Part shown: piece after piece, positions 1-9,546 of the stretch
How the letters are laid out: the number at the start of each line of letters is the position of its first letter
How positions within the stretch are numbered: position 1 is the first letter of the stretch
NCBI GenBank assembly: GCA_037127315.1
Contig: JBBBDQ010000310.1
Span: forward strand, 2,179,001-2,243,000
Direction of reading: 5' to 3'
DNA length: 64,000 nucleotides
Source of the DNA: Ascarosepion bandense
Taxonomy: Eukaryota; Mollusca; Cephalopoda; Sepiida; Sepiidae
The notes under the pieces: generated by a model
Seen by the model: only the letters and a program-made list of their open reading frames with translations
Databases searched by the model: none
What the model was told of the DNA's origin: nothing
Program-made: the position numbers and the translations under genes

Positions 1-489
1 AAAAAATTAAAAAATAATACTTTGATCTTTCCCTTATAATAATAGCATAAATATTTTGATGGAAAAACTTTGTTTTTATTAAGTTTGCGGCCTTTTTTCT
101 TCATACTATGCTGTTTTTTTGTAGAGAATTAGTCTTATAGACCTATGCAAAAATGAAGCTAGATTAGTGCTAGACACTCGAGCTAAAGGAAGGACATGTT
201 AATCATGAAAGCAGAATGTTTAAATATTTCGGTCTTGTTGCAAGAGCACTTATATAATTTAACTCTGCATCCTGGTGTGGGAATAAATACTAAATATTGA
301 ACATATATATTTCCAGATGAATAACCTTTTGCAGCAGAAATGAAACGCAGTGTTTTAGTGAAGCACAGAAGGAGGAGCTGCCGGGGAGGATAAGGAGAAA
401 ATATAAAAACACAGGTGCAGCGATAGCCACACATAGCATCCGCATCAGTATCCACTCATGCAATCTCAGCCACTAATACTTCAGATATA
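1..489. other. AT-rich sequence, nothing recognised
   Basis: No open frame here resembles a known family and no repeat partner was found elsewhere in the window. The short minus-strand frame at 183-455 looks like chance. Confidence 0.5.
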
Positions 490-1420
490 GCATTCACATC
501 TACATCAATTGCAACTGCAAATCATCCAATTTCAGCTGACATACAAGCGTTGCCTTTTACTGTTGCTGGTGACATTTTACGAAAGGAAATACCTAAACCT
601 CTAGCAGTAAAGGAGTTTGTGATACAAGAGATAAATCCAGGGATATAAAACATTATCACGATAGATTACTGGATTTATAATGGGCCTCATCATGCCAGAA
701 TCATAAAAGCTTCATTTCAAACACACACAGAGTGTATAAAACAGCTGGAGGAGTGAACATGCTTGTATTTATCAATGTGTTCAAACGTGAAATGGGGAAT
801 GACAAGTGTGTAAAATTTGAAAGGCTTACCTTTATTCACACATCCCAAGATCGTTTTTAAATGATTTGTATATCACCTATTGTCCAAGAAAAAATTTCCC
901 TTTGCAACATCGGGGTTCAATGACTAGAAGCACAGAAATTTTATTGCAGAACTTGAAAACGGAGAAGAACGTGATAGTATATTTGATAAAGCATAAAGAA
1001 ACTGGAATTGTAGAGCCCTTATATCTTGAACAGGAATGTTGGCATAAAGTGTTGACACGTGTGGCTACTGTATTTTGCATTCTTGCCCCCAGATGTTTTC
1101 CATTTCGTAGAGAAAAATTATTTTATTAGGTCAGTAAAATATGACAATTATTTAAGTATACTAGAGCTGCTGAGTAAATTTGATTCTTTCTTGGAAGTAC
1201 ATCTAAAAATGGTTGGAAATCTTGGAAAAGAGAATTCATCATATTTCTCTGCAAATATTTATGAGGGATTTATTGAATTAATTTGACAACAGGTTCTTTG
1301 TACTATTCTTGAAAGGAATAAAAGAGTCAAAGAATTATTCACTAAGTGTAGATTCCACTCCAAACATCTCACACCCAGATCATTTGATATCCGATACATC
1401 AAAAGCTATTTTAATACATT
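490..1420 (+). pseudogene. ZMYM1/DUF4371 hAT-like transposase, N-terminal half (decayed)
   Basis: Translated plus-strand pieces follow, in order, the pattern of the ZMYM1-like (TTF/DUF4371) hAT-derived transposases common in invertebrate genomes. A residue run like FNDWK lies near 915. LEQECWHKVLTRV lies at about 1030, LELLSKFDSFLEVHLK at about 1165-1215, a GNLGKENSSYFS-type segment at about 1218, and then a frame-shifted SLSVDSTPNISHPDH around 1340-1385. Several stops and frameshifts break the frame, so no product is expected. The reading stops near 1400 and the matching C-terminal part resumes at about 3540, beyond an LTR element. Assignment is from remembered family pattern; a profile search with DUF4371 would settle it. 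Confidence 0.72.
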
Positions 1421-1440
1421 ACCATGGACGGCGGAAATAA

Positions 1441-1540
1441 GGTACATCCGGCCGTAGGTAAGGTCAACAAAAAAGAAAGGCGGTGGCCCGGCAATGATTT
1501 AGTTGACAGGTACATTCGGGCGCAGATGAAAGTCAACAAA
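1441..1540. repeat. Two direct sub-repeats with 68-bp period
   Basis: The motif GGTACATYCGG followed by a GTCAACAAA block occurs at about 1441-1471 and again at about 1509-1540. It sits immediately upstream of the left LTR and is absent upstream of the right LTR. It may be part of a longer original LTR or of the element that was invaded. Confidence 0.5.
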
Positions 1541-1549
1541 GGACAAGAT

Positions 1550-1868
1550 TGTCAACAAAAAATAAAATAAATAAATAAAAGAAATAAAAGAAATAAAATA
1601 AAATAAATAAAAGACAAAAAAAGCGACAACCCGAAAAAGCAAATATGCTTGGAAGTTTTAAGATTATATAAAGTCTAGAATTTTTGGCTGAAGGGACAGA
1701 GAAGACTCCCACTGGCTTCCTACTCTTGACGGCCCCTCCGTGTTCGCGAACTCTCTCCGATTGCTCTACACAAGCGTCACCAACGAAGAAGAAAAATATA
1801 AGATTATATTTTTATATATGTGCGTTTCTCATTGTTTATGAAGATCCAGCAGCAGTATATAACATACA
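1550..1868 (+). repeat. Left long terminal repeat of a Ty3/gypsy-like element
   Basis: About 300 bp here are repeated in the same orientation at 3231-3534 with many substitutions and small indels (roughly 80-85% alike by eye). Shared blocks include AGCGACAACCC, GATTATATAAA (a TATA-like box near 1663), GACGGCCCCT and ACACAAGCGTCACC. The outer ends are approximate because both copies begin in A-rich sequence. The shared right end is close to TACA at 1868, with a GTTTTGGGGG stretch just after it where a primer-binding site would lie. Confidence 0.78.
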
Positions 1869-3230
1869 CGTTTTGGGGGAGTAGTGACTCGCTGAGTTTT
1901 TTGAACAGAAATATGTTTATACCGAGCATGGTTACTAAAAGCACTAGAAAATAGTGGTATAAGAAAGATATAAGAAAGGTAGGTAACTTTTTGCTTTATC
2001 TTATGTGTACTACTCTGCTCTTGTGTTTGTTATAGAAAAGCTGCTAGTTAAAAAAAAGAAACAAAATTTCAAATGAAACAACATACTTTTTGGAGATTTC
2101 CTACAGAGTCTGACCGTAGATTTAAGAGATGTGGCTTCTTCGCCTGGCAGAAAGTAGAAAATTTCAAATGAAACAACATACTTTTTGGAGATTTCGTACA
2201 GAGTCTGACCGTAGATTTAAGAGATGTGGCTTCTTCGCCTGGCAGAAAGTTCATACGTGGAGGTTGGCGAAGAAATGAAATCGCTGCAAAGCGAAGAAAT
2301 ATTTTCTACCTCATCTAGTTATTGAATGATATTTTGATAATTTCGAATATGGCAGAAGACCACTTAATACATACAGTCTTGGTAGTTTGCGTACGAATAA
2401 TCTCAAGTTAAAACTAGTTGAGTGTTAGATCTTTTACCTGAATTTGAAATGAGTGAAGAGGAATACAACCAGATTAAAATAAAGTCAAGGCAATAGATTC
2501 AGTTTCGACTCCAAACACTGTTAGGCAAGTGAGAACCTTGACTGGAATGACTTCATACTATAGCCACTTTATTAGGAATAACATAGAAAGCGAGGTAAGT
2601 CACGATACATAAGTCATTTAGTAAGGCTAAGGATGTAAAGTTTAAGGTTGGTGATTTGGTGTACTATAAGATCCACTATAAAAATGAGCAGTTGGTCATG
2701 CGCAGACGGCCATAATATGTGGTAGTTGAAAAGCTGACCTCGTCTCTTATAGAATTAGAGATCAGTTAACCGGCTCAATCACTAAGACGCATGCCAAACA
2801 TATTCGGGCGGCGTCCATTGAAGAATGGAAAATACCCGCTACAGAGAGGCCGTAACGGAAAATAATATTAGCTAATCTAGTAGAATCCAGCAATTCTGAC
2901 AATAAATCCGGGACGAAACAGATCGATTTTCTAGTACTCAAGTGTCAACACTAACGTGAGAAATCAGACGATCAATCTGATATCCTATTAATAGAGCGTC
3001 GTATGAGGACGCGACGGAAAAACGGTGAATAAAACTGTGACAACTTTTAATAAAAACGTTGGAGTGAGAGCAATTGTAAAGTTTTGTAGACTTACTGACG
3101 GATATGCTGTAAGATCAGTTTGATCACTAATGCCTCCAAGCAAACCACAATCCGATCATTAATAGATAGAACCGAGCCCATAGGTAATTTTTCTTTTTTT
3201 CTTTTTGCTTCTTGTTTTTTCTCGTCAATC
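1869..3230 (+). pseudogene. Internal remnant of Ty3/gypsy-like retrotransposon
   Basis: Between the two LTRs only about 1.36 kb remain, far below a complete gypsy element. One short reading, TVRQVRTLTGMTSYYSHF, at about 2517-2575 fits the end of the gypsy reverse transcriptase domain, where VRSFLGLTSYYRRF-type motifs are usual. A second, KFKVGDLVYYKIHYKN, at about 2637-2685, followed by a VVEKL segment, fits the C-terminal integrase region. The bulk of RT, RNase H and the integrase core is missing between them, so an internal deletion joined the two ends. Stops are frequent. A 95-bp tandem duplication lies at 2063-2250. Confidence 0.68.
2063..2250. repeat. 95-bp tandem duplication
   Basis: The block starting AAAATTTCAAATGAAACAAC at 2063 is repeated at 2158. 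I see essentially one substitution (ATTTCCTACAG versus ATTTCGTACAG). The near-identity contrasts with the much greater divergence of the flanking LTRs, so the duplication is younger than the element. Confidence 0.9.
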
Positions 3231-3534
3231 TGACAGTTAAAATATATATATATATAAAAATAAAAAAATAAAAAAAATAAAAGCGACAACCCAAAAAGTA
3301 AATATGCTTGGGAGCATAAAGATTATATAAAATCTAGAATATTTGACTGAAGGGACTGAGAAGACTTCGATTGGCTTTCGACTCTCGACGGCCCCTTTGT
3401 GTGCATGAACTTTTTTCCGACTGCTCCACTGTTCCACACAAGCGTCACCGACGAAGAATAAAAATATAAGATTATATTTTTATATATACGTGTTCCTCGT
3501 TGTTTGTCCAGATCTGGCGGCGTAATATACTACA
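3231..3534 (+). repeat. Right long terminal repeat of the Ty3/gypsy-like element
   Basis: Partner of the repeat at 1550-1868, same orientation. It ends in TACA at 3534, and the next bases resume the interrupted ZMYM1-like transposase reading. No convincing target-site duplication was found; a CTAT at 3535-3538 and at about 1401-1404 is too weak to rely on. Confidence 0.75.
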
Positions 3535-4110
3535 CTATGTGCCTGTGGAAAATTTCTTGATGTTCATCCTCATCTTTTCTAACAGACACTGTTGTGTGTT
3601 TTCTTAATGAAAACAAAATTTCCCTATCGAACTGCTGTGATCAGTCATAAGATAATTCTTCAAATATATCTGGACGATTTCCTGGATTGCCTGCACAGAA
3701 TTATCAACACAATGATGTCACCTGTGCTGGACACACAGCCTGAACTTGTTCGGAGTAAAAGCAGCAGAGTATTATCTGCAAACTGTAAAATCTTTAGACT
3801 TTGTTCAGCAGCCGTGCTGATTTTTTGCTGGTTCTACTCATTGCTGGAATGTATTGACATCATCTCTAGGAAAAAAATTGTGGTGAAGCGTCTGTCTGAC
3901 ACACGATGATCAGCACATCTTGATGCTGTTCATGGTCAGTTTTTATAAAAAGTACACAAAAATAGAAAACATAGATACGTCTTCTCACCGGATGCAATGA
4001 ACCTTTAAAGCGAATCGACCATAGAAGAAACAGAACTCCTATCAGAAATTATTATTCGAGAGCATAATCTTAACAATATTAGGTACGCAAACGATCCTGT
4101 TTATGGTAGA
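3535..4110 (+). pseudogene. ZMYM1/DUF4371 hAT-like transposase, C-terminal half (decayed)
   Basis: Directly after the right LTR the frame reads VPVENFLMFI, the expected continuation of the transposase reading lost near 1400 (family members have PVERFL after the VDSTPD...IRY segment). Further on, SAAVLIFCWFYSLLECIDII at about 3806-3865 and KRLSDTR at 3888-3908, followed by a stop and SAHLDAVHG, match the family's C-terminal LSDTRWSAR..A region. An ATG-initiated open frame of 105 codons (3592-3909) covers part of this, but the premature stop and lost residues mark it as dead. I infer that one ancestral element was cut in two by the gypsy-like insertion. Confidence 0.7.
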
Positions 4111-4559
4111 AAGAAAGGAAATTCTACGAAATTCTAATCACGCTAGAAATGAAAACCGGGTAAGAAAGACAAACTGTGTGGAAGAATTACAGCCTGAGGG
4201 GTGAGCTACGGATTAGATATATCAAAATCGAGAAATTTAAATATTTGAAAGTTTTTTAAACAAAGGACATCAAAATACGAAGGCGCATTGATAGCGAAAA
4301 AGAATTAAGAAAAATGCAAATTTCGTTAGCAACAAAGAAAAGTGTGTTTCACTATGTAATATCAACTGATTAATTTCTTCACAAATCAAAAGGAGACTTG
4401 AGGCAATGTAGATGTGATTCTTCAGAAGGATGCTGATAATAGCATAAACGGGCGCAGTTAAGGAAAACTGAAACAAAAGCGACATTTATAATTAGAACGA
4501 GACTGTTGAAATTTCTGGTACATATATTGAAGATAGGCAAAGGGAAACAACGCGTGGCC
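4111..4559. other. No recognisable gene
   Basis: AT-rich with only short frames. Nothing recognised. Confidence 0.4.
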
Positions 4560-4705
4560 TATCAAGCTTGTTTTAACTGGTGGCTAACATGTAATGGGAG
4601 CGATAATAAAAGACAAACGTTGCAAAGAGCTACAAAGGATACCAAGTTGTGAATAGACACAGTCGCCTACGTCCTGAAGGGACACTGCGCATAAAATTAC
4701 TTATT
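4560..4705 (+). pseudogene. 3'-terminal fragment of a LINE (YVLKG family)
   Basis: The frame LQRATKDTKL, a stop, then IDTVAYVLKGHCA before a stop (about 4617-4693) parallels the end of the LINE fragment at 29715-30021 (LRATRDREMRNAYVLKG). The DNA motif CGCCTACGTCCTGAAGGG is shared exactly with that copy. Only the last ~45 codons survive. Confidence 0.6.
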
Positions 4706-5090
4706 TTGATTATTATTTCTGGCAATGAGAAATATAAAAAATGGTACCTTTTGCATAGCCTACGCTGAAAAACAATCAGACATGCAACAGGAAGTTATAT
4801 CCTCAACGATTTAAAACAGAATGACATATTTGAGTATCTGCACCTATGGTTCCGCGCAGATCTACCTGTTGAAAAACAATTTTAAAAAAATATGCCAATA
4901 TCAACCAACCAGAGACCAGAAAATTATATCTGAAAGTGATCCACTTTTGTCTTCCAAAAATGTATATGTACGCATGATTTTGTCTCTTTCTTCGGAGGGC
5001 CTCTTTAGCCGTTTCTCTCGACACAAGTCAGGCGAACTGTATTGATTTACCATACCCTCTCTCTTTCTCGCTCTCTCTTTCTTGTGCTAT

Positions 5091-5136
5091 CTTCTTCTTC
5101 TTCTTCTTCTTCTTCTTCTTCTTCTTCTTCTTCTTC
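5091..5136. repeat. (CTT)n microsatellite
   Basis: About 15 uninterrupted CTT units follow a CT-rich stretch. Confidence 0.97.
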
Positions 5137-5929
5137 AAAGAACATTTCGTAAAGACAAACTCAAAAAAGAAGATACAAGTGAAACAAACTGAGCGGTCAC
5201 ATCAAAAACATCTCGACTTCAACCATACCCCGGCTTCTACATACACCCTTATCACCATTATGCTTTAATACATTCATCTTGCGTTGCTTTGTACAGGACT
5301 ATTATAAACTCTTCTGACCAATCTTGTACCAGAAATATGAACATTGCTATAATTTTCTATAATACAGAATTATTTAATGTTTTATATTTTTATCACAAAT
5401 ATTGTAATAATGTTTGTTTTCACGTTGATTTCCACCGAGGAATATTATTTTTATATTGCCAGAAAAAGAAAAGAGTATCTAGTCACATAAACAATATTTT
5501 ATTTCTTTAAAAAGTCCCACTATGAATATTTTGACTTTTACCGAAGTAGATTTTGAAAGATGTTGTTTGAAGGACATTCGACTTAATTGCATAAATAATA
5601 AAACATGAAAAATTCACTGAAACGAAAAATCATTTCTTTTAAATTTCCTACTTATTGAATATATGTTTTATATCTTTATATCGTGGGGTACTTTTGTTAT
5701 TTAGTTTTCTTTACGTTCGGAACGGTAATTAAAAACCCATCGTAAAACATATTTTTGACTCTTTCTGATATTTGTTAAAATTCTTTTGAAGAAAAATTTG
5801 CGTGATAGCGGGTTGGAGACAATGATTTTTTATTGTGGCGTGGGGAAAATGCAGATGCGAATTTATGCCGGACAAGCCGTATTTAATGGTTTAATGAATT
5901 TTGATTTGGTCAGATAAGACAAAAGAAAA
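5137..5929. other. No recognisable gene
   Basis: AT-rich sequence with a 73-codon frame at 5289-5510 that resembles nothing I know. No repeat partner seen. Confidence 0.4.
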
Positions 5930-6494
5930 TCTAAACTTACTTATAAATGGAACTTTGTCTGTGTGAGTGTGTGTCTCTCTGTGTGTGTGTCCGTTACCTA
6001 TAGACTCCGAAACGGCTGAACCGCTTTTCTTGAAAATTTACACAGTTGTACTATGAGTGTCTGCGAGTGTTCTTAGCTAGGTTTTGTGTCGAGGTACCCT
6101 CGATAAATATCGAAAATTCATAATCGAAAAAATCGGGTTATTTCTATAACCCGATTTTTTCGATTATCGATTTTCGATATTTATCGGAGTGGTCCGATTT
6201 TAATCAAATTGGATACACTCATAGACAAAGACATAAGAAATGATATTCAGAAGTTTCAAGGTTGCAGTTCTTAGAATAGTGCAGAAAATCGATAATATAT
6301 ATATATGTAAAAGGCAAGATGTTTGTGTGTGTGTCTGTTTATCTGTTTGTATGTCCTTTATACACATCCACAATTTTTATCTGATTCTCACTAAACTTCA
6401 CACAAATATTCTTTAGGCTCAGTCTGAGTTCCAGGACCATGGATTAGTTTTAAAGCTTTCATTACACCCGAGCAACGCCGGGCTATGCTGCTAG
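5930..6494 (+). mobile_element. Helitron-like non-autonomous element(s), 3' terminus at 6494
   Basis: The region contains two GT-rich simple blocks (5960-5992, 6325-6350), each followed by unique sequence. It ends with GAGCAACGCCGGGCTATGCT and then GCTAGT. A short GC stem (CCCG...CGGG), about 8 bases, then CTAG followed by T is the layout of a Helitron 3' end (hairpin plus CTRR, insertion before T). A diverged copy of the same terminus lies on the minus strand at 8151. There is no Rep/helicase coding. The left boundary is uncertain and two adjacent elements are possible. Confidence 0.45.
6101..6186. repeat. Near-perfect 41-bp inverted repeat (hairpin)
   Basis: Left arm 6101-6141 and right arm 6146-6186 are reverse complements except for two bases in a 4-base patch. 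They are separated by a TTCT loop. The arms centre on CGGGTTAT/ATAACCCG. The AT-rich arms could extrude as a cruciform. Confidence 0.92.
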
Positions 6495-6567
6495 TAAAAC
6501 ATAAGAACACATACAGACACACACACGTGGGTGAATACTTATCTCTGTTCATATGTATATATACGTA

Positions 6568-6568
<1 letters not shown>

Positions 6569-6624
<56 letters not shown>

Positions 6625-6740
6625 GGGTTTGTCTATTCACATACAGGTATTTTATTCCTTTCTCTATTTCTTCCTTTCTCTCTCCCCCTCTCTCTCTATA
6701 TATATAGAAAAAGGGAGAGAGAGAGAGAGAGAGAGAGAGC
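6569..6740. repeat. (ATCT)n, (CT)n, (TA)n and (GA)n microsatellite cluster
   Basis: About 14 ATCT units occupy 6569-6624. CT-rich DNA, a short TATATATA and then (GA)n at 6714-6739 follow. The CT and GA runs flank the TA core as an imperfect palindrome. The 75-93 codon frames across it are simple-sequence artefacts. Confidence 0.95.
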
Positions 6741-6751
6741 GCGAAAGATTA

Positions 6752-7015
6752 GGCAATTCCACTTAATCGCTGAAAAATAGCATAGTATGAAGAAAAAATG
6801 CCTCGCACTTAATAAAAACAAACTTTTTTCCGTCAAAATGTTTATGTTATTATTAAGAGAAAATATCAAAATATTTTAAATTATTTTTTAAAAATCTTTA
6901 ATTTTTCCTAACGCGTTTGAAATTTTGGTAAAAATCTTGCTTTTATTTTCGTTATCGAGGAGCCAAATCGTTACAAGAGTTTACAATGGAAAACGTAATA
7001 TAACATAATTCACTT
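6752..7015 (+). mobile_element. Truncated copy of the GGTACCTCCAC MITE family
   Basis: After a TA the sequence starts GGCAATTCCACTTAATCGCT and continues with AGCATAGTATGAAG, CACTTAATAAAA, ATTATTAAGAG and CAAATCGTTAC blocks. These align in order with the left ends of the complete members at 34869-36307 and 44969-46128. Similarity fades near 7015, so the right half and right terminal repeat are missing. Confidence 0.7.
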
Positions 7016-7270
7016 TTTTAATTATCTGAGATAACCTTTTTCACCGTCCTTCAGTATGGCTGATGATAACCTCCAGGAGAACTTTGGGAAAATAATAAAA
7101 GAGTGATAAATGTGCACATGCGCAGAAATAAATACATTCCTCAGTTGTGAGATGTAAATGAAATAGGTAGAGGAATTCTGGTCAGGGCCTGTAAAATTAT
7201 TTGTCTATGATTTTCTAAAGAAATATTAAATATTTATCACTAGTCATGTTAGTACTTCTCTCTCTCTATT

Positions 7271-7303
<33 letters not shown>

Positions 7304-8150
7304 GAGTGAGATAGAGATAGAGATAGAGAGAGAGAGTGAGTTAATCCTGTTATTCTTATTTCGGATGATCGAAATGGGTTAGCAACCTTTATTCATTATG
7401 AGGAATGATATCATGATCGGTCATTTATGAGTCGACCAAGATTTGACATTGAATGAATAATGTCAATCTGATGCCTATGTGAGTTCTTACTACATAAATA
7501 CGCATTTTCTTATAAGTTCATTTTATTATTATAGAGGACAGAACATTGAGAAACGATATAATATATTTCGATCACTCATGTCAGCGGAAATCGAACCATT
7601 TCCCCAAGACAGGTAGAATTCTTAAGTTGATAAGCATGGTAAATTTCCCATTTCATAAATTATGATTACACAATTATTTCTTTATTGAAATTAATGATGA
7701 CTTACATACTTGTTAGTTCACTTAACTTTCCTGGAATCGACAATTGCTGTTGGCATTTTATGCTACTCTTAAATAATAGCTGTTCAATCCTGACTTGAAA
7801 TATTACACCGATTGATCGTTGCACAAACAGGAAAATCCAGCCTCTTATCAATCTAGCAATTTAACAAAAAAGCTCGTCACTTTACACATTAAGAGGAATA
7901 CATAAATTAGTCTTGCAAGAAAGTTGAACTCTCAATAAAGTTCAGTTTGTGGCACATATGAATATCAGTATTTGTGTCAGAAGAAATATTTGAATCCAGA
8001 AAAATAACAAAAAATAACAAAAAAAAAAAAATCAGATTTCAAATGTTGATTTTTAAAGAAAAGCCACCCACTGATTTGAAGATTAGTGCAAAATTAATCT
8101 TCCTGTGCTCATTTTGGTCTTGCTACTTATTAAGCTACGTTTATTAAATA
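7016..8150. other. No gene; compound CT/AC/GA microsatellite at 7257-7338
   Basis: Simple repeats (CT)n, (AC)n and (GA)n run from 7257 to 7338. The rest is AT-rich without a recognisable frame or repeat partner. Confidence 0.5.
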
Positions 8151-9075
8151 CTAGCTGTATAAACCGGCGTTGATCGTTTTTTTAATGGTTATATATTGAA
8201 ATGGTAAGGTCAAGTGCTTATTATAAAATCTCCAATATGAGATGCCGTGACGAGTAAGTTAATAAAAAACGAAGTATTGGTTTTTGCTGTATTTGTAAAA
8301 CGGGATTCATGCTTCGTCAATTTTGCCAATAAACGGGAATGATGTATGTACAATTGGAAGAACAGGGCGGGCGTCACGGGAGCCTGTAATATGATGCGAT
8401 GACGTTGTGACGCAGAAGAATTGAATGTATTCTTTCTGTAACATCGGAGGGGTCGGCACCTTGTAGAATACATGAAATTGTTATGGCGTATGATAAGGTA
8501 GAAATTACAAAGAAGACCCGATTTTTGTTGAAATATAACTGAACCTTTCGGAGAAATAAACGATTGTAAAAAGCAACAATTTCCATTCATTTTTGCTTCA
8601 CCCTGTGTGTTAATAGAAATTTTTGTTTGAATATCATGCAGTAGACCTTGATCTATCAGTTACTCGATTTTGATTGAGTTTGAGTGAAGAATCTTTAAGA
8701 AATGCATAAAAGTGCGCAAATGACCACTCGAAATTATGTTTGTCGTTGATTTTTTACTAACTCTGTAAAGTGATTCGAAGGTTTTTGCGGATATCAAAGA
8801 TTTGGACCTTGGTCTAGAAGTTATCCGATTTTGGTTGAATTCGCATAAAGCGTCACGAAGAAGAAGAGTTCGTAAATTTTAAGTGTTTCGGTGATTTCTA
8901 CCGTAACCTGTAAATCGATTCGAAAATATTTTGCGAACACCAAAGATTCATGTCATGATCAACAAGTGATTCAATTTTGGTTGAAATCGGAAGAAGGGTT
9001 TTGGAGTGTAGGGTTTGCTAGAATGGAGACAAACAGACAGACATACCTATTTTTATACATATATAAATTATTCGT
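8151..9075 (-). mobile_element. Helitron-like non-autonomous element with internal degenerate repeats
   Basis: Read on the minus strand, the segment ends in GATCAACGCCGG, about ten bases, then CAGCTAGT. This matches the terminus at 6470-6494 at most positions. Its other end (about 9030-9075) has AGACAAACAGACAGACATAC on the plus strand, a simple-sequence start common in such elements. Inside, at roughly 8620, 8771 and 8917, a unit containing GATTCGAA, GAYCTT/GATTC and GATTTTGRTTGA is repeated about every 146-160 bp with strong divergence. The 126-codon minus-strand frame at 8210-8590 was not recognised and probably is chance. Confidence 0.45.
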
Positions 9076-9202
9076 TATCCTCACTATGGACTGCTTTTAA
9101 TTTCACAAATGTTATTTACTTTCATAAATTTAATGTTAGTCAAGAAAAATATTGTAATTAAAATTTAACAAAAAAAAAAAAAAAAAGAATATGATTTAAC
9201 TA

Positions 9203-9541
9203 TGTTGGGGAGCACCCTTTTTTTGCAAATAAGAATGAACTCGCCTGATGTATACATATAATTCTGCCTATACAGAGTACGGCAAGGGTTGAGTGGTTGT
9301 CAGAGAGTTAGTAAGAAGTTAGTTGGTCAGTAAGTTGGTGCATATTAAGCTGGAGTTGTTTTGGTTATAGACTAATTACCAGGACTTACTTCTTCTCTAC
9401 AAGACTGTATATATTGTTTCTACTAATAGTATTCCTGTTCCAGTTTGTATATTTTTGTTTAATATAACTTGCATTTTCTATCTCTATATTTACTTTTGTT
9501 ATTTATTATTTTGTGTGGTTTCTCAACAAGAATCCACAACA
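9203..9541 (+). mobile_element. Solo LTR with exact AACTA target duplication
   Basis: A 339-bp unit starts TGTTGGGGAGCACC and ends AATCCACAACA, the TG...CA form of a long terminal repeat with a short inverted TGTTG/CAACA. It is flanked by AACTA at 9198-9202 and 9542-9546, a perfect 5-bp target-site duplication. An opposite-strand copy lies at 52622-54044. No internal retroelement sequence adjoins it, so it is a solo LTR left by LTR-LTR recombination. Confidence 0.93.
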
Positions 9542-9546
9542 AACTA

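Noticed and set aside
1395..3540. CTAT as target-site duplication of the gypsy-like element
   Set aside because: The left copy does not abut a TG start and four AT-biased bases are expected by chance.
6485..6780. Frames with Tyr-Leu-Ser-Ile repeats and Arg-Glu repeats
   Set aside because: Translation of (ATCT)n and (GA)n.
8210..8590. 126-codon minus-strand frame
   Set aside because: Lies inside the Helitron-like non-autonomous element and overlaps another open frame. No domain seen.
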